The translations under genes and the position numbers were made by a program. Of a DNA stretch of 64,000 nt, positions 41,836 through 53,392 are shown piece by piece. Numbering within the stretch: the stretch's first letter is position 1; each line of letters starts with the position of its first letter. Source of the DNA: Alopecurus myosuroides (taxonomy: Eukaryota > Streptophyta > Magnoliopsida > Poales > Poaceae). The notes under the pieces were generated by a model. That model made no database searches. It was not told where the DNA came from and saw nothing but the letters and a program-made list of their open reading frames with translations. Location of the stretch: the NCBI GenBank assembly GCA_028641055.1, contig CM054061.1, forward strand, positions 59,690,825 through 59,754,824. The letters run 5' to 3'.

Positions 41836-42358
41836 TAGGGCTGGAATTAAAACTCGGAACTCGCGAGTTAAACGAGTAGCTCGTAACTCGACTCGGCTTG
41901 GCTCGAACTCTCGTTGTTCAACGAGCCGAGTCGAGTTTTCGTTTTTGACGGCAAACGAGTTCAAGCTAAACGAGCCGAGTTTACCGATTACTTGTTTAGC
42001 TCGTTTAACTCGGTCAAAATAGTTTTTAATGATATTCTTGTTTATTCGTACATTTTTTTACTGATTATTGTAGTTTGTTTACTATAAATTGCTTGATGGT
42101 GACATATTTTCACTGACTATTGTGATGATTTTATTATACATAATCCAAATAATAAAAATAATTATATATACATTATAGTTTTATAAAATTATAAGTTAAA
42201 CGAGTAGCTCGCGAGCTACTCGCGAGTTCACCGAGCCGAGCCGAGTTTTGATTTTGAACTCGTTTGTTGAACGAGTCGAGCCGAGCTCGGCTCGCCAGTT
42301 GACCGAGCTTGAGCGAGTCGAGCCGAGCCGACTCGGCTTGGCTCGAATTCCAGTCCTA
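41836..42358. mobile_element. Non-autonomous hAT element rich in GAGC/GCTC words, copy 2
   Basis: Its ends are TAGGGCTGGAATT...AATTCCAGTCCTA with a perfect 8-bp duplication GCCAGGAC (41828-41835 and 42359-42366). Subterminal regions are packed with ACTCG, GAGCCGAG and GCTCG words in both orientations around an AT-rich core. It is the same family as 27869-28363 and could form a large hairpin. Confidence 0.93.
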
Positions 42359-42366
42359 GCCAGGAC

Positions 42367-42934
42367 GCTTCTGCCGAGTGCCGAGGCTCATCCGCCCTGG
42401 GGGGATCCCTTATCTAGCGCTTATAGCGAGGGCGAGGCATACGCCTCGCCCATCTATGCTCCCTCGCGCGCATCCCCAGCTGAACAGTTGGGTCTTTATT
42501 TTTTTTTTCAATTTTTCTGTTAGAAGTATTTATATAACTTAAAATAAAAAATAATTTTTTAAATGGTGAACAAATTTAAAGTTTGAACGATTCCAAATAT
42601 GAACAAACGTTACATATAAACAATTTTTAAATTTGAACAATTTTTAATCTGAACTTTTTTTATTTGAACAAATCTTAAATTTGAACAAAATTAAAATCTT
42701 AACAAAATTCGAATTTGAAAAAAAATGAACATTTTAAAGTTTGAACAAAAAAAAATCTAAACAAAAAAAGAAACAGAAAAAATGGAAAAAGAATGAAAAG
42801 AAAAAAATTAAGATTATAAAAACCTTGAAAAGTAAAGTTAGACACAAAATGTGTTGTAGCCTAGTGCCTGTTCCTACCACTACCAATCCGTGACATCTCG
42901 TCGGAACTCGGAAAAAAAAAAAAGGAGCTTGCGT
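42367..42934. other. AT-rich degenerate repeat
   Basis: 42540-42790 consists of imperfect short repeats around TTTGAACAAATTTTAAA. No coding frame. Origin unknown. Confidence 0.5.
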
Positions 42935-43395
42935 GTCCCATCTCGCAGTCCTTGAAGTGTTGCACCTGATCGATTTTGCTTAATCACTAGTACATGTTGC
43001 GTTGATAATGCTTGTAACAACCTGAAACCTCCGCGACATGTTCAATCGGATGATTATATTCTGACACGCCGACAGCTAGATAAGTTAGCACAGCACCTGT
43101 ACGGGGTGAAACCGCAATTATATCGAATCCAGATGAAGGACCGCCTGCACGCCCGTACGCTCGTTACAACATTTCTTTTCCGCAAACTTCGAACTCAGGT
43201 GTAGTACTACGTACGTAGATGGATGGAGGACCAGACAACGAGGATTAGATGTGTAGTACTAGTACTGTAGACGAGCTGACAGTTGAGGTATTAGTACGTG
43301 CACAAGTACGTACGTTACGCGGCTGCGCATTAATCTGATCTCCCTTTCATGCGTGACAACTGAGAGACACGTAGCTTTCATCTGTTCTGTGGGCA
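42935..43395. repeat. Segmental repeat copy U-B
   Basis: This is the shorter counterpart of 30365-31480, lacking the MITE and adjacent sequence found there. It is followed by R3 about 0.5 kb downstream, matching the order U-A then R2. Confidence 0.75.
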
Positions 43396-43470
43396 CTTGT
43401 TCGTCCCAATTAAGTCGACCGGTCGATGTTGCTGAGTTAATTATGGTAAGACAGGAACTTAGCCGTAGAT

Positions 43471-45461
43471 AAGCACCCAGCACATGCATGCAAAGGGAAA
43501 CTAATAAAGCTGCTAGCGGAATATGTACTGACGAGGTTTTTTTCTCTCTTTTTGTACCGACTGGTAAGCGTTGCGGACGCGCGGTCAAGTAAAACCGTTG
43601 GCATAGATCGCATGCCGAAGAAAAAGAAGATGACGGCTGATCCATACCATATGTAACTTTGCCATCGGCATAGCTATATATATGTCGATGCCCTTTCTAC
43701 CTATGCCGTCGGCATCTTGCATGTTTCCTGCAGTCTCGATCTGCATGCGGATTTGGACGACTCTCGCTACAGTTTGATTTCTAGCGTTGAATAATTAATT
43801 ACGAGCAAGAGAATTCAAGAAAACGTTCATATGGCATAATATTTTGACGGAAGAAAAAATCGCATGCATGATCGTTTACCTCATGGCGTTGCTGTTCATC
43901 GGCGCCGAAAGGGTATAGCCATGATCGAGATAGACGTAAGGACCATGAAACAGTACTTGCACGTACTGTAGGTACCGATCTATCTCACCACCGCCAACAC
44001 ATGCCAGTCTGCGGCGCCGATAGAGTTTTCGATCGGCAGGCCCGTTTTCTTTTTTGTGTTCGACGATCAGTCGGCGTGGCGTCTCGGCCACAAGAATGTG
44101 TAAGCAGTAGCAGCATCCAGGAAGACGTCGCTGCCGGCTGGATCGGTAGGGTCAACAGCGGCGACCCTACGTACGTGGCCGTCCTGCAACCCGCAACCAC
44201 GCACGGTTGCATGTTCGTCGTCTGATCGAGCCACCATCCTCAACCCTAAGTGCAACACGATGGTGGACAGTTTGCATGCACGTCTTGGACTCTCTTTTTT
44301 TTTTCACCTTCACGTTAGAGGATTTACATTTTACAAGGTTTCAGAGCATCTCTAATGTATACCCTATTTTAGCCTCCGTGCGGTAAAAAACGTTTTTTAG
44401 TCCAGAAAGGGCAAAATTAGCACTCCAACAGGTGCCCTAGGTGGTCTCCTATATACGGCAGCTCTATATTCTGCTCCTCCTCTCTGCCCTTTATTTGGGG
44501 CAGAGAGGACCGCGCGAGAGGCTGCCCTATCCTTTCCCTTTTCCCGTGCGCCTCCAACTACTCTTACTCCTCCCGCTCGCATTTGCACCTACTTTGACCC
44601 GCCAACGAATCTGCCGCCATCGCTCGCATCCGCACCTACTTCGACCCGCCGTCGAATCCGCGGCTGTCGCTCGCATCCGCACCTACTCTGACCCGCCGTC
44701 GCCGCTCTCATCACCCGCCCCAATCGCGCCCGCCACCGCCGCTCCGTCGCCCCCAAATTCCGACCACAACCATCGCTCTTAGCATGCTCCCGTGCTTCCC
44801 CGCCGTCGCTCGTGCTCTGCCCATCCTTCGTCGCTTCGTAGCCCTCGCCCGGAAAACCTAGCTGCCCGCCCACGCCATGGCGCCGCCGAAGAAGACGAAG
44901 ACGGCCTCCGGCTTCAAGGGTGTGCGGCTGAGGCCATCGGGCTGGTGGAGCACGGAGCTGCAGCACAACGGCGTCCACTACTACCTCGGCAGTTCGAGAC
45001 CCATGATTGGGCGGCTCGGACGTACGACAACGCCGGGTGGCGGCTCGACGTTCCGTGGGAGTAGCTCAATTTTCCGAGCATCACGTGCCTGCAGGACGCC
45101 ATCTTCGTCGAGCCTCCAATGAAGAAGGCGGTGAAGAACTGCTTGGTGAAGAAGAGGGAGGAGCCGCCGAGGGCGATCGAGATTAACGAGGGGTTTGCTC
45201 GGGAGCATCCCGAGTATGTGCAGTACGAGCAGGAGTTCTTCTTGAAGCGCGGGATGGAGAAGAAGAAGAAGTTCGACAAGGCTGGACCATCGACGGTGAA
45301 GACGGAGTCTGGACCTTTGGGGGTGATCGAGTTGAACTCCTCCTCCTCCTCCTTCGAGTGGTCAGATACAGCAAGTCTGATTCCTTAGATGATTTCGATT
45401 GGGGGGGGGGGGGGGGAGGGAGGGGGGCTTGTTAGGATCAAGTAATAAAGCTTAGTGGAAT
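43471..45461. repeat. Tandem duplication unit B (2.0 kb)
   Basis: From AAGCACCCAGCACATGCATG (43471) the sequence repeats nearly identically from 45462. The unit contains segment R3 (about 43880-44240), the left end of a TIR element (GAGCATCTCTAATG, 44344) and an AP2-like reading frame. It ends in a G-rich run (45400-45428) and a short word (TAATAAAGCTTAGTGGAAT) that recurs just inside the next unit. Confidence 0.9.
44877..45388 (+). pseudogene. AP2/ERF-like reading frame, copy B, broken
   Basis: From ATG 44877 the frame gives G-F-K-G-V-R-L-R-P-S-G-W-W-S-T-E-L and H-Y-Y-L-G, matching the AP2 DNA-binding domain (G-V-R-x-R-P-W-G, then W-L-G-T-F). A one-base loss near 44990 shifts the frame; the AP2 second half (F-E-T-H-D-W-A-A-R-T-Y-D-N-A) continues in another frame up to a TAG after P-W-E (about 45061). 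The rest (E-I-N-E-G-F-A-R-E-H-P-E-Y and an acidic/Ser tail) is open to about 45388. Related AP2-like frames are abundant within cereal DNA transposons, and this one sits inside a TIR element. Not functional as it stands. Confidence 0.7.
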
Positions 45462-47340
45462 AAGCACCCAGCACATGCATGCAAAGGGAAACTAATAAAG
45501 CTTAGTGGAATATATGTACTGACCAGGGTTTTTTTCTCTCTTTTTGTACCGACTGGTAAGCGTTGCGGACGGTCAAGTAAAACCGTTGGCATAGATCGCA
45601 TGCCGAAGAGAAACAAGATGACGGCTGATCCATACCATATGTAACTTTGCCATCGGCATAGCTATATGTCGATGCCCTTTCTACCTATGCCGTCGGCATC
45701 TTGCATGTTTCCTGCAGTCTCGATCTGCATGCGGATTTGGACGACTCTCGCTACAGTTTGATTTCTAGCGTTGAATAATTAATTACGAGCAAGAGAATTC
45801 AAGAAAACGTTCATATGGCATAATATTTTGACGGAAGAAAAAATCGCATGCATGATCGTCTACCTCATGTCGTTACTGTTCATCGGCGCCGAAAGGGTAT
45901 AGCCATGATCGAGATAGACGTAAGGACCATGAAACAGTACTTGCACGTACTGTAGGTACCGATCTATCTCACCACCGCCAACACATGCCAGTCTGCGGCG
46001 CCGATAGGGTTTTCGATCGGCAGGCCCGTTTTCTTTTTTGTGTTCGACGATCAGTCGGCGTGGCGTCTCGGCCACAAGAATGTGTAAGCAGTAGCAGCAT
46101 CCAGGAAGACGTCGCTGCCGGCTGGATCGGTAGGGTCAACAGCGGCGACCCTACGTACGTGGCCGTCCTGCAACCCGCAACCACGCACGGTTGCATGTCT
46201 GATCGAGCCACCATCCTCAACCCTAAGTGCAACACGATGGTGGACAGTTTGCATGCACGTCTTGGACTCTCTTTTTTTTTTCACCTTCACGTTAGAGGAT
46301 TTACATTTTACAAGGTTTCAGAGCATCTCTAATCCTATTTTAGCCTCCGTACGGTAAAAACCGTTTTTTAGGCAAGAAAGGGCTAAATTAGCACTCCAAC
46401 AGGTGCCCTAGGTGGTCCCCTATATACGGCAGCTCTATATTCTGCTCCTCTCTGCCTTTATTTGGGGCAGAGAGGATGTGCGCGGGGCTGCGCTATCCTT
46501 TCCGTTTTCCCGCGTGCGCCTCCAACTGCTGTTACTCCTCCCGCTCGCATCTGCATCTACTTCGACCCGCCAACTAATCCGTCGCCATCGCTCGCATCCG
46601 CACCTACTCTGGCCCGCTGTCGCTCGCATCTGCACCTACTCTGACCCGCCCTCGACGCTCTTAGCACCCGCCGCCCCAATCGCGCCCGCCACCGCCGCTC
46701 CGCCACCCCCAAATTCCGACCAGAACCATCGCTTTAGCGTGCTCCCGTGCTCCCCCGCCGTCGCCCATGCTCCGCCCTCGCCCGGAAAACCTAGCCGCCC
46801 GCCCACGCCACGGCGCCGCCGAAAAAGACGAGACGACCTCCGGCTTCAAGGGTGTGCGGCTGAGGCCATCGGGCCGGTGGAGAGCACAAAGCTGCAGCAC
46901 GACGACGTCCACTACTACCTCGGCACGATCGAGACCCCTGATTAGGCGGCTCGGACATACGACAACGTCGAGTGGCGGATCGACATTCCGTGGGAGTAGC
47001 TCAATTTTCCGAGCATCACGTGCCTGCAGGACGCCATCTTCGTCGAGCCTCCGATGAAGAAGGCGATGAAGAACTACTTGATGAAGTAGAGGGAGGAGCC
47101 GCCGAGGGTGATCGAGATTAACGAGGGGTTTGCTCGGGAGCATCCCGAGTATGTGCAGTACGAGCAGGAATTCTTCTTGAACCGCGAGATGGAGAAGAAG
47201 AAGTTCGACGAGGCTGGACCATCGACGGTGAAGACGGAGGCTGGACCTTCAGGGGTGATCGAGTTGAACTCCTCGTCCTCCTTCGAGTGGTCAGATAACA
47301 CTAACAGCAAGTCTGATTCCTTAGATGATTTCGATTGTTG
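45462..47340. repeat. Tandem duplication unit C
   Basis: This is the second copy of the 2.0-kb unit, including R4 (about 45865-46215). It differs by small indels and point changes and continues to the right end of the TIR element at 47621, which unit B lacks. Confidence 0.9.
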
Positions 47341-47621
47341 GGGTGGGGGGTTAGGATTAGCATCGGGGTGTGTCAGAATCAGAGTTTACTTTGTCAAATC
47401 GAGTTCAGATGATGGTTTGTAGTTCAAATGGTGTTCAAATCATGTTTGAATGTTGATTGAATTTGTCTAAAATGGGACACCTGTTGGAAAAGTACTGCCC
47501 TAAAATAGGGCATCTAGTAAAGAAAAAAAGATTTGGTGCCCTATAACACTAAAACAGGTGCCCAATAAGTCCAAAACGTGGATATAGAATAGGGTATCTG
47601 TTATCTGTGTTAGAGATGCTC
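46321..47621. mobile_element. TIR element with GAGCATCTCTAA ends carrying an AP2-like frame
   Basis: The left end is GAGCATCTCTAATCC and the inverted right end GAGCATCTCTAACAC. Subterminal words (CCTATTTTAG, GTGCCCTA) recur near both ends. No matching target duplication was found, so the superfamily is uncertain, probably PIF/Harbinger-like. The left part also exists in unit B at 44344. Confidence 0.65.
46810..47422 (+). pseudogene. AP2/ERF-like reading frame, copy C, broken
   Basis: The start codon of copy B is ACG here (46810-46812). A separate one-base loss shifts the frame just after it. AP2 residues G-F-K-G-V-R-L-R-P-S-G and Y-Y-L-G-T-I are recognisable. The same TAG after P-W-E as in copy B is present, plus two further stops. 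The tail (E-I-N-E-G-F-A-R-E-H-P-E-Y) is open to 47422. The shared stop predates the duplication; the other lesions arose independently. Confidence 0.7.
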
Positions 47622-48322
47622 TTACTACTTAGTACTTACTGCAGAAAAGTGACTGTCAAAAGAAGTAGTAAATGGGAGATCCAACACCGATATTAATTCA
47701 GAGAAGCTCAGAAAGATATATAGGCAGCAAGCAAAGCCAAAGCAGAGGATAATACAACAGTATCGGATATTTGATTTGAGATGGACGCATTTAGGAAAGC
47801 CTCGTAGAAGTAGCTCTTGGCCAAATTCCGGGTTTCCACTTCTTTGAACCTGACCAGATTTTGTACAAGGTTTGCTGAAACTAGTCAGAGAGAAACACGC
47901 TCTGTTTAAACCTGGCCCAGAATCATGCATGTGTCCATTACAATGAAATCACTGAAAACACTGATCTTCCTCTTTACTTGGGCAGAAGCAACCATGAGAA
48001 CTTGACATGTTCTGTTGGGCAACAGTAGCTACTCAGTGCCAAGCTCCACAGGAAACTCCCCCATGGCATCTCCAAGATACTCGTAGCGTGGACGCTGCTC
48101 TACATATGTCCCTACCAGTCAAAATATGTACAAAACGCTCACAAGCTTCACAGGCGCAAAAGATTCATATTCTGTTACTCCAACAAATTGATGTTTTGGC
48201 ATGCTCCAATCATGTAGCCGAGGTCAGACACCATATCTGACAGTTGCAAAGCAAATGAGTATACCAAGTTTCTGAAACAGACTTCACAAAGCAGCGATTG
48301 CGGTAACCAAGAGATGTTACCT
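47622..48322. other. 3' flank of HGGT
   Basis: Unique-looking sequence downstream (minus-strand sense) of the HGGT stop codon, probably containing its 3' UTR. No other gene is supported. Confidence 0.45.
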
Positions 48323-51300
48323 CTATATTAACGGGAAGAAGATGTATTCGGCATAGAAGAGATTCCAAATGAACCGGTAGTACTGTGAAATAGCATCCTG
48401 TGACACACAGAGAAATGGATAAACCAAATTATATTCAGGAGCAACACAGATGCACTTGGAACTCGAATAACATATCGGTTCCCCATGGTTATAAAAACTA
48501 CACACACATTTACTTCTACAAATGACCTTCCGTTCCAACAAATTTCTTTCAGCAAAATCCATATAAGAGTACAATCAAGCCAAGACATCCAATCACAACT
48601 ATGGAACTAATTTATTCATATATGTTACTCCCTCCGCTCCAAAATACTTGACTTCCATATAGACATGTTTGTGTATAGATACACTCATATTTAGACAAAA
48701 TGGAAGTCAAGTATTTTGGAATGGAGGGAGTACGTCACAAGAGCTCTTCCCTTTTATTGGTTAGCATTCCATGTCTAAGAAACTGCAATGTCATGTTTCC
48801 TCTCAAGAACAAAAAAACTATTGCATGTATGATACTGCTACTTATTCATAAACAAAATATCTGCAAGCTCACAAACAATACCTCTCCTGGCAATCTATTT
48901 CGATTATAAAGTCTATTATTATTTCAAGAGTTGCATGTACGAACTGGAGCTGTTCAGAACATTAGTTTAGAAGTCTCACCTTACTGTATTTTGCTTGCTC
49001 CAGAATCCATGTCTGAAATCATTCAATAGAATACAGAATGTTAGCCAACGAAATACATGTGCTCCAGAACCCACGGAACCAGCTCTCAATATAAGTGTTG
49101 CAACTTGCATCGAGGTTTGGGTTCAAACTTTCTTAAGTAATATTGGTAGTATATTACTAGTGATTTGTCCTCTGCACTCCAAGCTCAACAAGCCCATGTG
49201 CTTGTGTCTCTTCAATTCTATATTTTACACTTGTTAATAAACAGCTAAGGACTATCGCATCACACTTGATGATGTGGTTTATGTGATGCATGTTGCACCT
49301 TTGGTTCCTAAGCTGGTGTCCCCAACGCTTAAATTGTGTCTTGTTTGTCTACCCTGCTAATAAAGCTGGACCATTTCGGTTTTGGTCTAAAAACAGCCAA
49401 TCATAAGTTAAGTGGAAGTTCGTTATGCAGGATTGAACTGGTAGGAGATCTTACTAACTGTAGGACTGATCATCCATAGGGGTCTATGTGTTTACCTGTA
49501 AAATCAAAGCAACTGCAAGAGCAGCATGGAAAGGCACCATTACAGTGCCCCTGAACGCCTGCAGTTTTGAAAAACACCATCAGCACAATCAGACAAGGTA
49601 ACACTGCTTAGCACAGAATTATGCATCGAAGTAGTGTGTTTTACAAAGCATTGACTGGTCAGAAAGGCACCCTTCATATACAGAATTTATCAAGGTAAAT
49701 GATGCTGTAAGTTTTACTGGTCTAATTGACCTTAGAATTTATATGCATGTTTCTATCACCTGAGACATTGCTCCAATTGAATTTGTGAAATTTTAAACAA
49801 ACGAGAGAGAATAACAAATGTCTGTTAAAATGCACGGCATGCACATTACGATGGTGCTAATTATGCATCTAGCTGGAATGAGCAGAAGAAGATCAAAGGA
49901 CGGTCAGAAGTAGTAAAAATCTAACCTGAGGAATGAGAAAAGGTACAACAATAGCAGCAATATAATTTGCTAACAATAAACCAGATCCAAGGAAGGCAAT
50001 CTTTCTGACACCAAGCTTTGTTGCCAAAGTTGATATTTTGAATCTGCAGGGGCAACAAATTATTAGTATAAGATCAGTAATTCAATTAATGACGTCTCTC
50101 AAACAAATAAATAGTTCAAAAGAAACAAATTAGAAAAAGGCTACACTTGAACACAGGGTTATGCAAAACCTACAAAGTTCAACCTTTTCTCTTGTGTTTG
50201 GAAATCTTTGAAAATGTCTCTGTCTTAGATAAGTTTTCCGAAATAAGCTAAAATTCCCCAAATTAGCTTATCGTTTTTCCTCAGGCCAGTCAGTAAGACT
50301 AAGAGAAATAAGAGTTAAAGTTTGGAGGCCAAAGCTCACAATCTTAGTTTTATTGCGTAACCCTTCCAATCAGTAATTTCTTCGACCATGGACGTGCACT
50401 ATAAAAACATCTATCTAAACGCATATAGCTGTTTAGCTATTAATTTGAAAATTGACATGATATTTGTTGGAAAAGGTAGACGGCGATGATACAGAAGCAT
50501 GTATAGACTAGAAACTCACTTGCGGTCTCCTTCAACATCCGGAAGATCTTTGGTTATAGCAATTACCAAAGCAAACATTGTCACAAAGCATGTAATAAAA
50601 GCGACAGGCGAGCTGCAGATAGAAAAGGTCTCATATAGCATTAGACATTATGAATATCTCTGAATGTCTGCAATGAGATGCAACAAACCACTATGATTAG
50701 ATAGGTGCATAATGACTCTAGAAATACAGTGCTGAGTTCAGCAACAAGTCCAAACAAACTTCCAGTGACTATTTTACCTCCATTGGAATGTAAGACCTAA
50801 TGCAGCTCTAGTAGCATAGTAGACCCCAAAGTTGAGAAGAAATCCACGAACCTGTTTTAATATAAATTTAAGTTTGTCAAAACTAAAAGAGAGAGGACTC
50901 AAAACAGCATGGTCTTAAAATAAATATGGCCTTATTATAAAATAGGAAACAGGGTAGCCTGGTCTCAAAATTAAACAAGAAATATTGTAGCACAGCATAG
51001 CCCAGAAAAATGAGGTCTTCAAAAATCTTATATATTGCGAGTTCCTAAAAAAGTAAGGACTAATCTCATAAGTGAAATAAATTTTCGAGCAAATAAACTG
51101 TTCTAAAGGGCAGCAAATTATTCTCCAAAAGCACTCCCCATGCAAATTTCTTTAAACTAGTATAGCTACAGTTATGGTGGAGGAGATCTGCTAGTCCTAC
51201 TCTTGTTACTCCCAAGCAATATATTTTCAATAAAGTTAGTTATACACTGATCATGTTCTGAGCTTCATAAGGAACATCATGTGTACAAGGTACAGCAGGC

Positions 51301-53392
51301 ACGACCACTCAACACAGGAAAACCTGTGTGATGTTTCACTGTTAATATTCACTAATGTTAATAAAATGAAGTCAGATTTTCATTTAAAACTTCCTTTTGT
51401 CGCTACAATCTATCTCGTCATCTTCTTACAAATACTGGATAGAATAATTCAGATAAAAGTTATATGAGTATGAAAATACCTACAAATGTATCTGTCGTGT
51501 GAAGCCCATTATGAGCTCATAGGAGTTGCGCACAAGAGAGCCACAGACTAGCAGTTATGGCTGGTAACCACGTCCAAAAGCTTTGCATCACTATATTATG
51601 TTTAGTTATTATATATATTTTTTATATGTAATCTATAGATTGACTACAAGTAAGCATTGATGAATTAAGCAATGAAACCTAGCGCTTAATTGGCAATCAT
51701 TCTAAAACATAAGAGCTAACAAAAAAAATAGTGTTGTCTTATAGGAGTAGTAAATAAGAAGGGAAGAGCAAAGTACCGTTGCAATGATAAGAAAAGCAGC
51801 AACTGGATATCTCTTCAGTCTGAATGGGGGAACAGAATAAATAGTGCCAAGAAATAGACCAAGGCAATAAAGAGAGGTAATAAAAGATCCAAAGTTTGAA
51901 GCGACAATCGAGAAGCCCACCACTGCAAATGCTACGACCAACAACCATGCTGACTGAACTGAGAGATCACCGGCAGCAATAGGTAAATATGGCTTGTTTA
52001 CCCTGTTCAAGTATTCAGTGGCATAAACTTAGAAATGACAGAACAGAGTAGTTGGCCTTGGCGATACGTTACTTCAAATGGTAATACTCCATAACTCTAC
52101 GTAACGGCACCCTTACGAGGTAGCAAGTGTAAGTCAAGACTCAAGACATGCAAGGCAATATACATACTTGTCGATTCCAATGTCATAGATCTGATTAATC
52201 CCAACAATGTAGCCGTTGCCGCAGATCAACGCAACAAGCCCATAGAATGCTTTGAATACCAAGCGCCAATCTATCAGTTGGGGATTCTCTATCAAGGCTC
52301 TAGCAACCAAAGCCCTGCATCAACACAACAATTTTTTCAGTACTAGAAAACTACGTCTGGGTTCAGCCATTATTATAACTTTTTTTTTGACACATTACAG
52401 TGGGGAAAAACCCCCACTGTGTCAAAATTTTCCATTAATATATAACATAAGCCATTATTATAACTCTAAAGCTTGATGCCTCACGTGGATCCCAACGCAG
52501 TTCCTCGGATTGTGTGTGGCCTCAAAAATCTCCAGCAGGAATCCTTTAGGTCTGCTAGTGTCTTCAACAGCGGAGCTGGTCCAGCAGCACCAGCTTGAGA
52601 GCATGCCTGTACCAGGACCATGTCAAACCAGTGCCATCACAATGCACGACAGGACGCATTGTCACATTGTGTGCTTAAGCAATTGCATTGTAGGTGAACA
52701 TTAGCAAAAAGTGAGTTCATTCATCACTAATTCTCATGAAAAATGCCTCCAGCAAGGGAAATGAAGAGGTCACATTCATCATGCTTGTGAATTATGATAC
52801 TGCTCCTTGATTTCCAATTGTCTCACAGGGCCAGTACCCAAAGTTTATTTGGATTACAGTACACTTGAAGTACCTACGATACTACTACAGAATTGACGCG
52901 GAAATGTGTGAGCCGACTACGATTCAGGACATTCAGGCAACTGCAGCATACCAGCCTTGTATACTCTCTCTCTCTCTCTCACACAAGCACAAATGCAGTA
53001 AAATAACTTGCTGGAACTAAACTAAGCTGTTAACGGTTTGTCTGTGCTCGTAACGTACTTCAGACCTTCTAATTGGGTAACCTAGTGGAAACAGCGGCTC
53101 GATTTGCTCGAGGTAATTGGCCCGAGATACATCGCCGATACTGGCATCCAAAAGCATTGAGTTGGAGACACGGGAAGGGGATGCTTACCCGTACGGTGTC
53201 GCGGCGACGCTGGCGGGCGGCGCTGCAGGGGGCGCGCGGGGAGTGGGTGAAGCGGGCGGAGGCGGAGGAGAAGAGAAGCGAGGCGGACGGCGGCGACGGG
53301 CGCCCGGTGCGGCCGGCCAGGGCGGGGAGGAGCCGAGCCGCGGTGGTGGTGGGCACGTGGGACGGTACTGGAGGGGAAGCGAGGGAGGCCAT
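48323..53392 (-). CDS. HGGT: Homogentisate geranylgeranyl transferase, ten exons, 384 aa
   Basis: Exons from the start: 53392-53189, 52606-52485, 52314-52168, 52002-51777, 50851-50778, 50612-50520, 50043-49926, 49558-49496, 49012-48980, 48397-48323; all introns are GT-AG, phases agree and the 1155-nt frame is open. Exon 1 is a Ser/Ala/Arg/Pro-rich plastid transit peptide. The UbiA prenyltransferase part has R-P-H-T-I-R-G-T, the first Asp motif N-Q-I-Y-D-I-G-I-D (about 149-157), [19 protein letters not shown], and the second Asp motif K-D-L-P-D-V-E-G-D (about 279-287), amid hydrophobic membrane spans; it ends I-W-N-L-F-Y-A-E-Y. The enzyme joins homogentisate to geranylgeranyl diphosphate in plastid membranes, committing to tocotrienols. 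The motifs fit HGGT rather than the phytyltransferase HPT, which has N-Q-L-x-D-I-E-I-D and K-D-I-P-D-I-E-G-D. Length is close to cereal HGGTs (about 400 aa). Confidence 0.93.
48628..48730. mobile_element. Stowaway MITE in last HGGT intron
   Basis: A 103-bp near-perfect inverted repeat starts CTCCCTCCGCTCCAAAATAC and is flanked by TA on both sides (48626-48627, 48731-48732). The arms run at least 30 bp (to ACTTCCAT). It lies within the intron between exons 9 and 10, so it is transcribed with HGGT and could fold in the pre-mRNA. Confidence 0.95.
52381..52427. repeat. Hairpin in HGGT intron 2
   Basis: TTTTGACACA...CAGTGGGG is inverted as CCCCACTGTGTCAAAA with an AAAAA loop and a 3-base bulge. 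It may be the tail of a small retroelement or a MITE. It sits within the 170-bp intron between exons 2 and 3. Confidence 0.65.
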
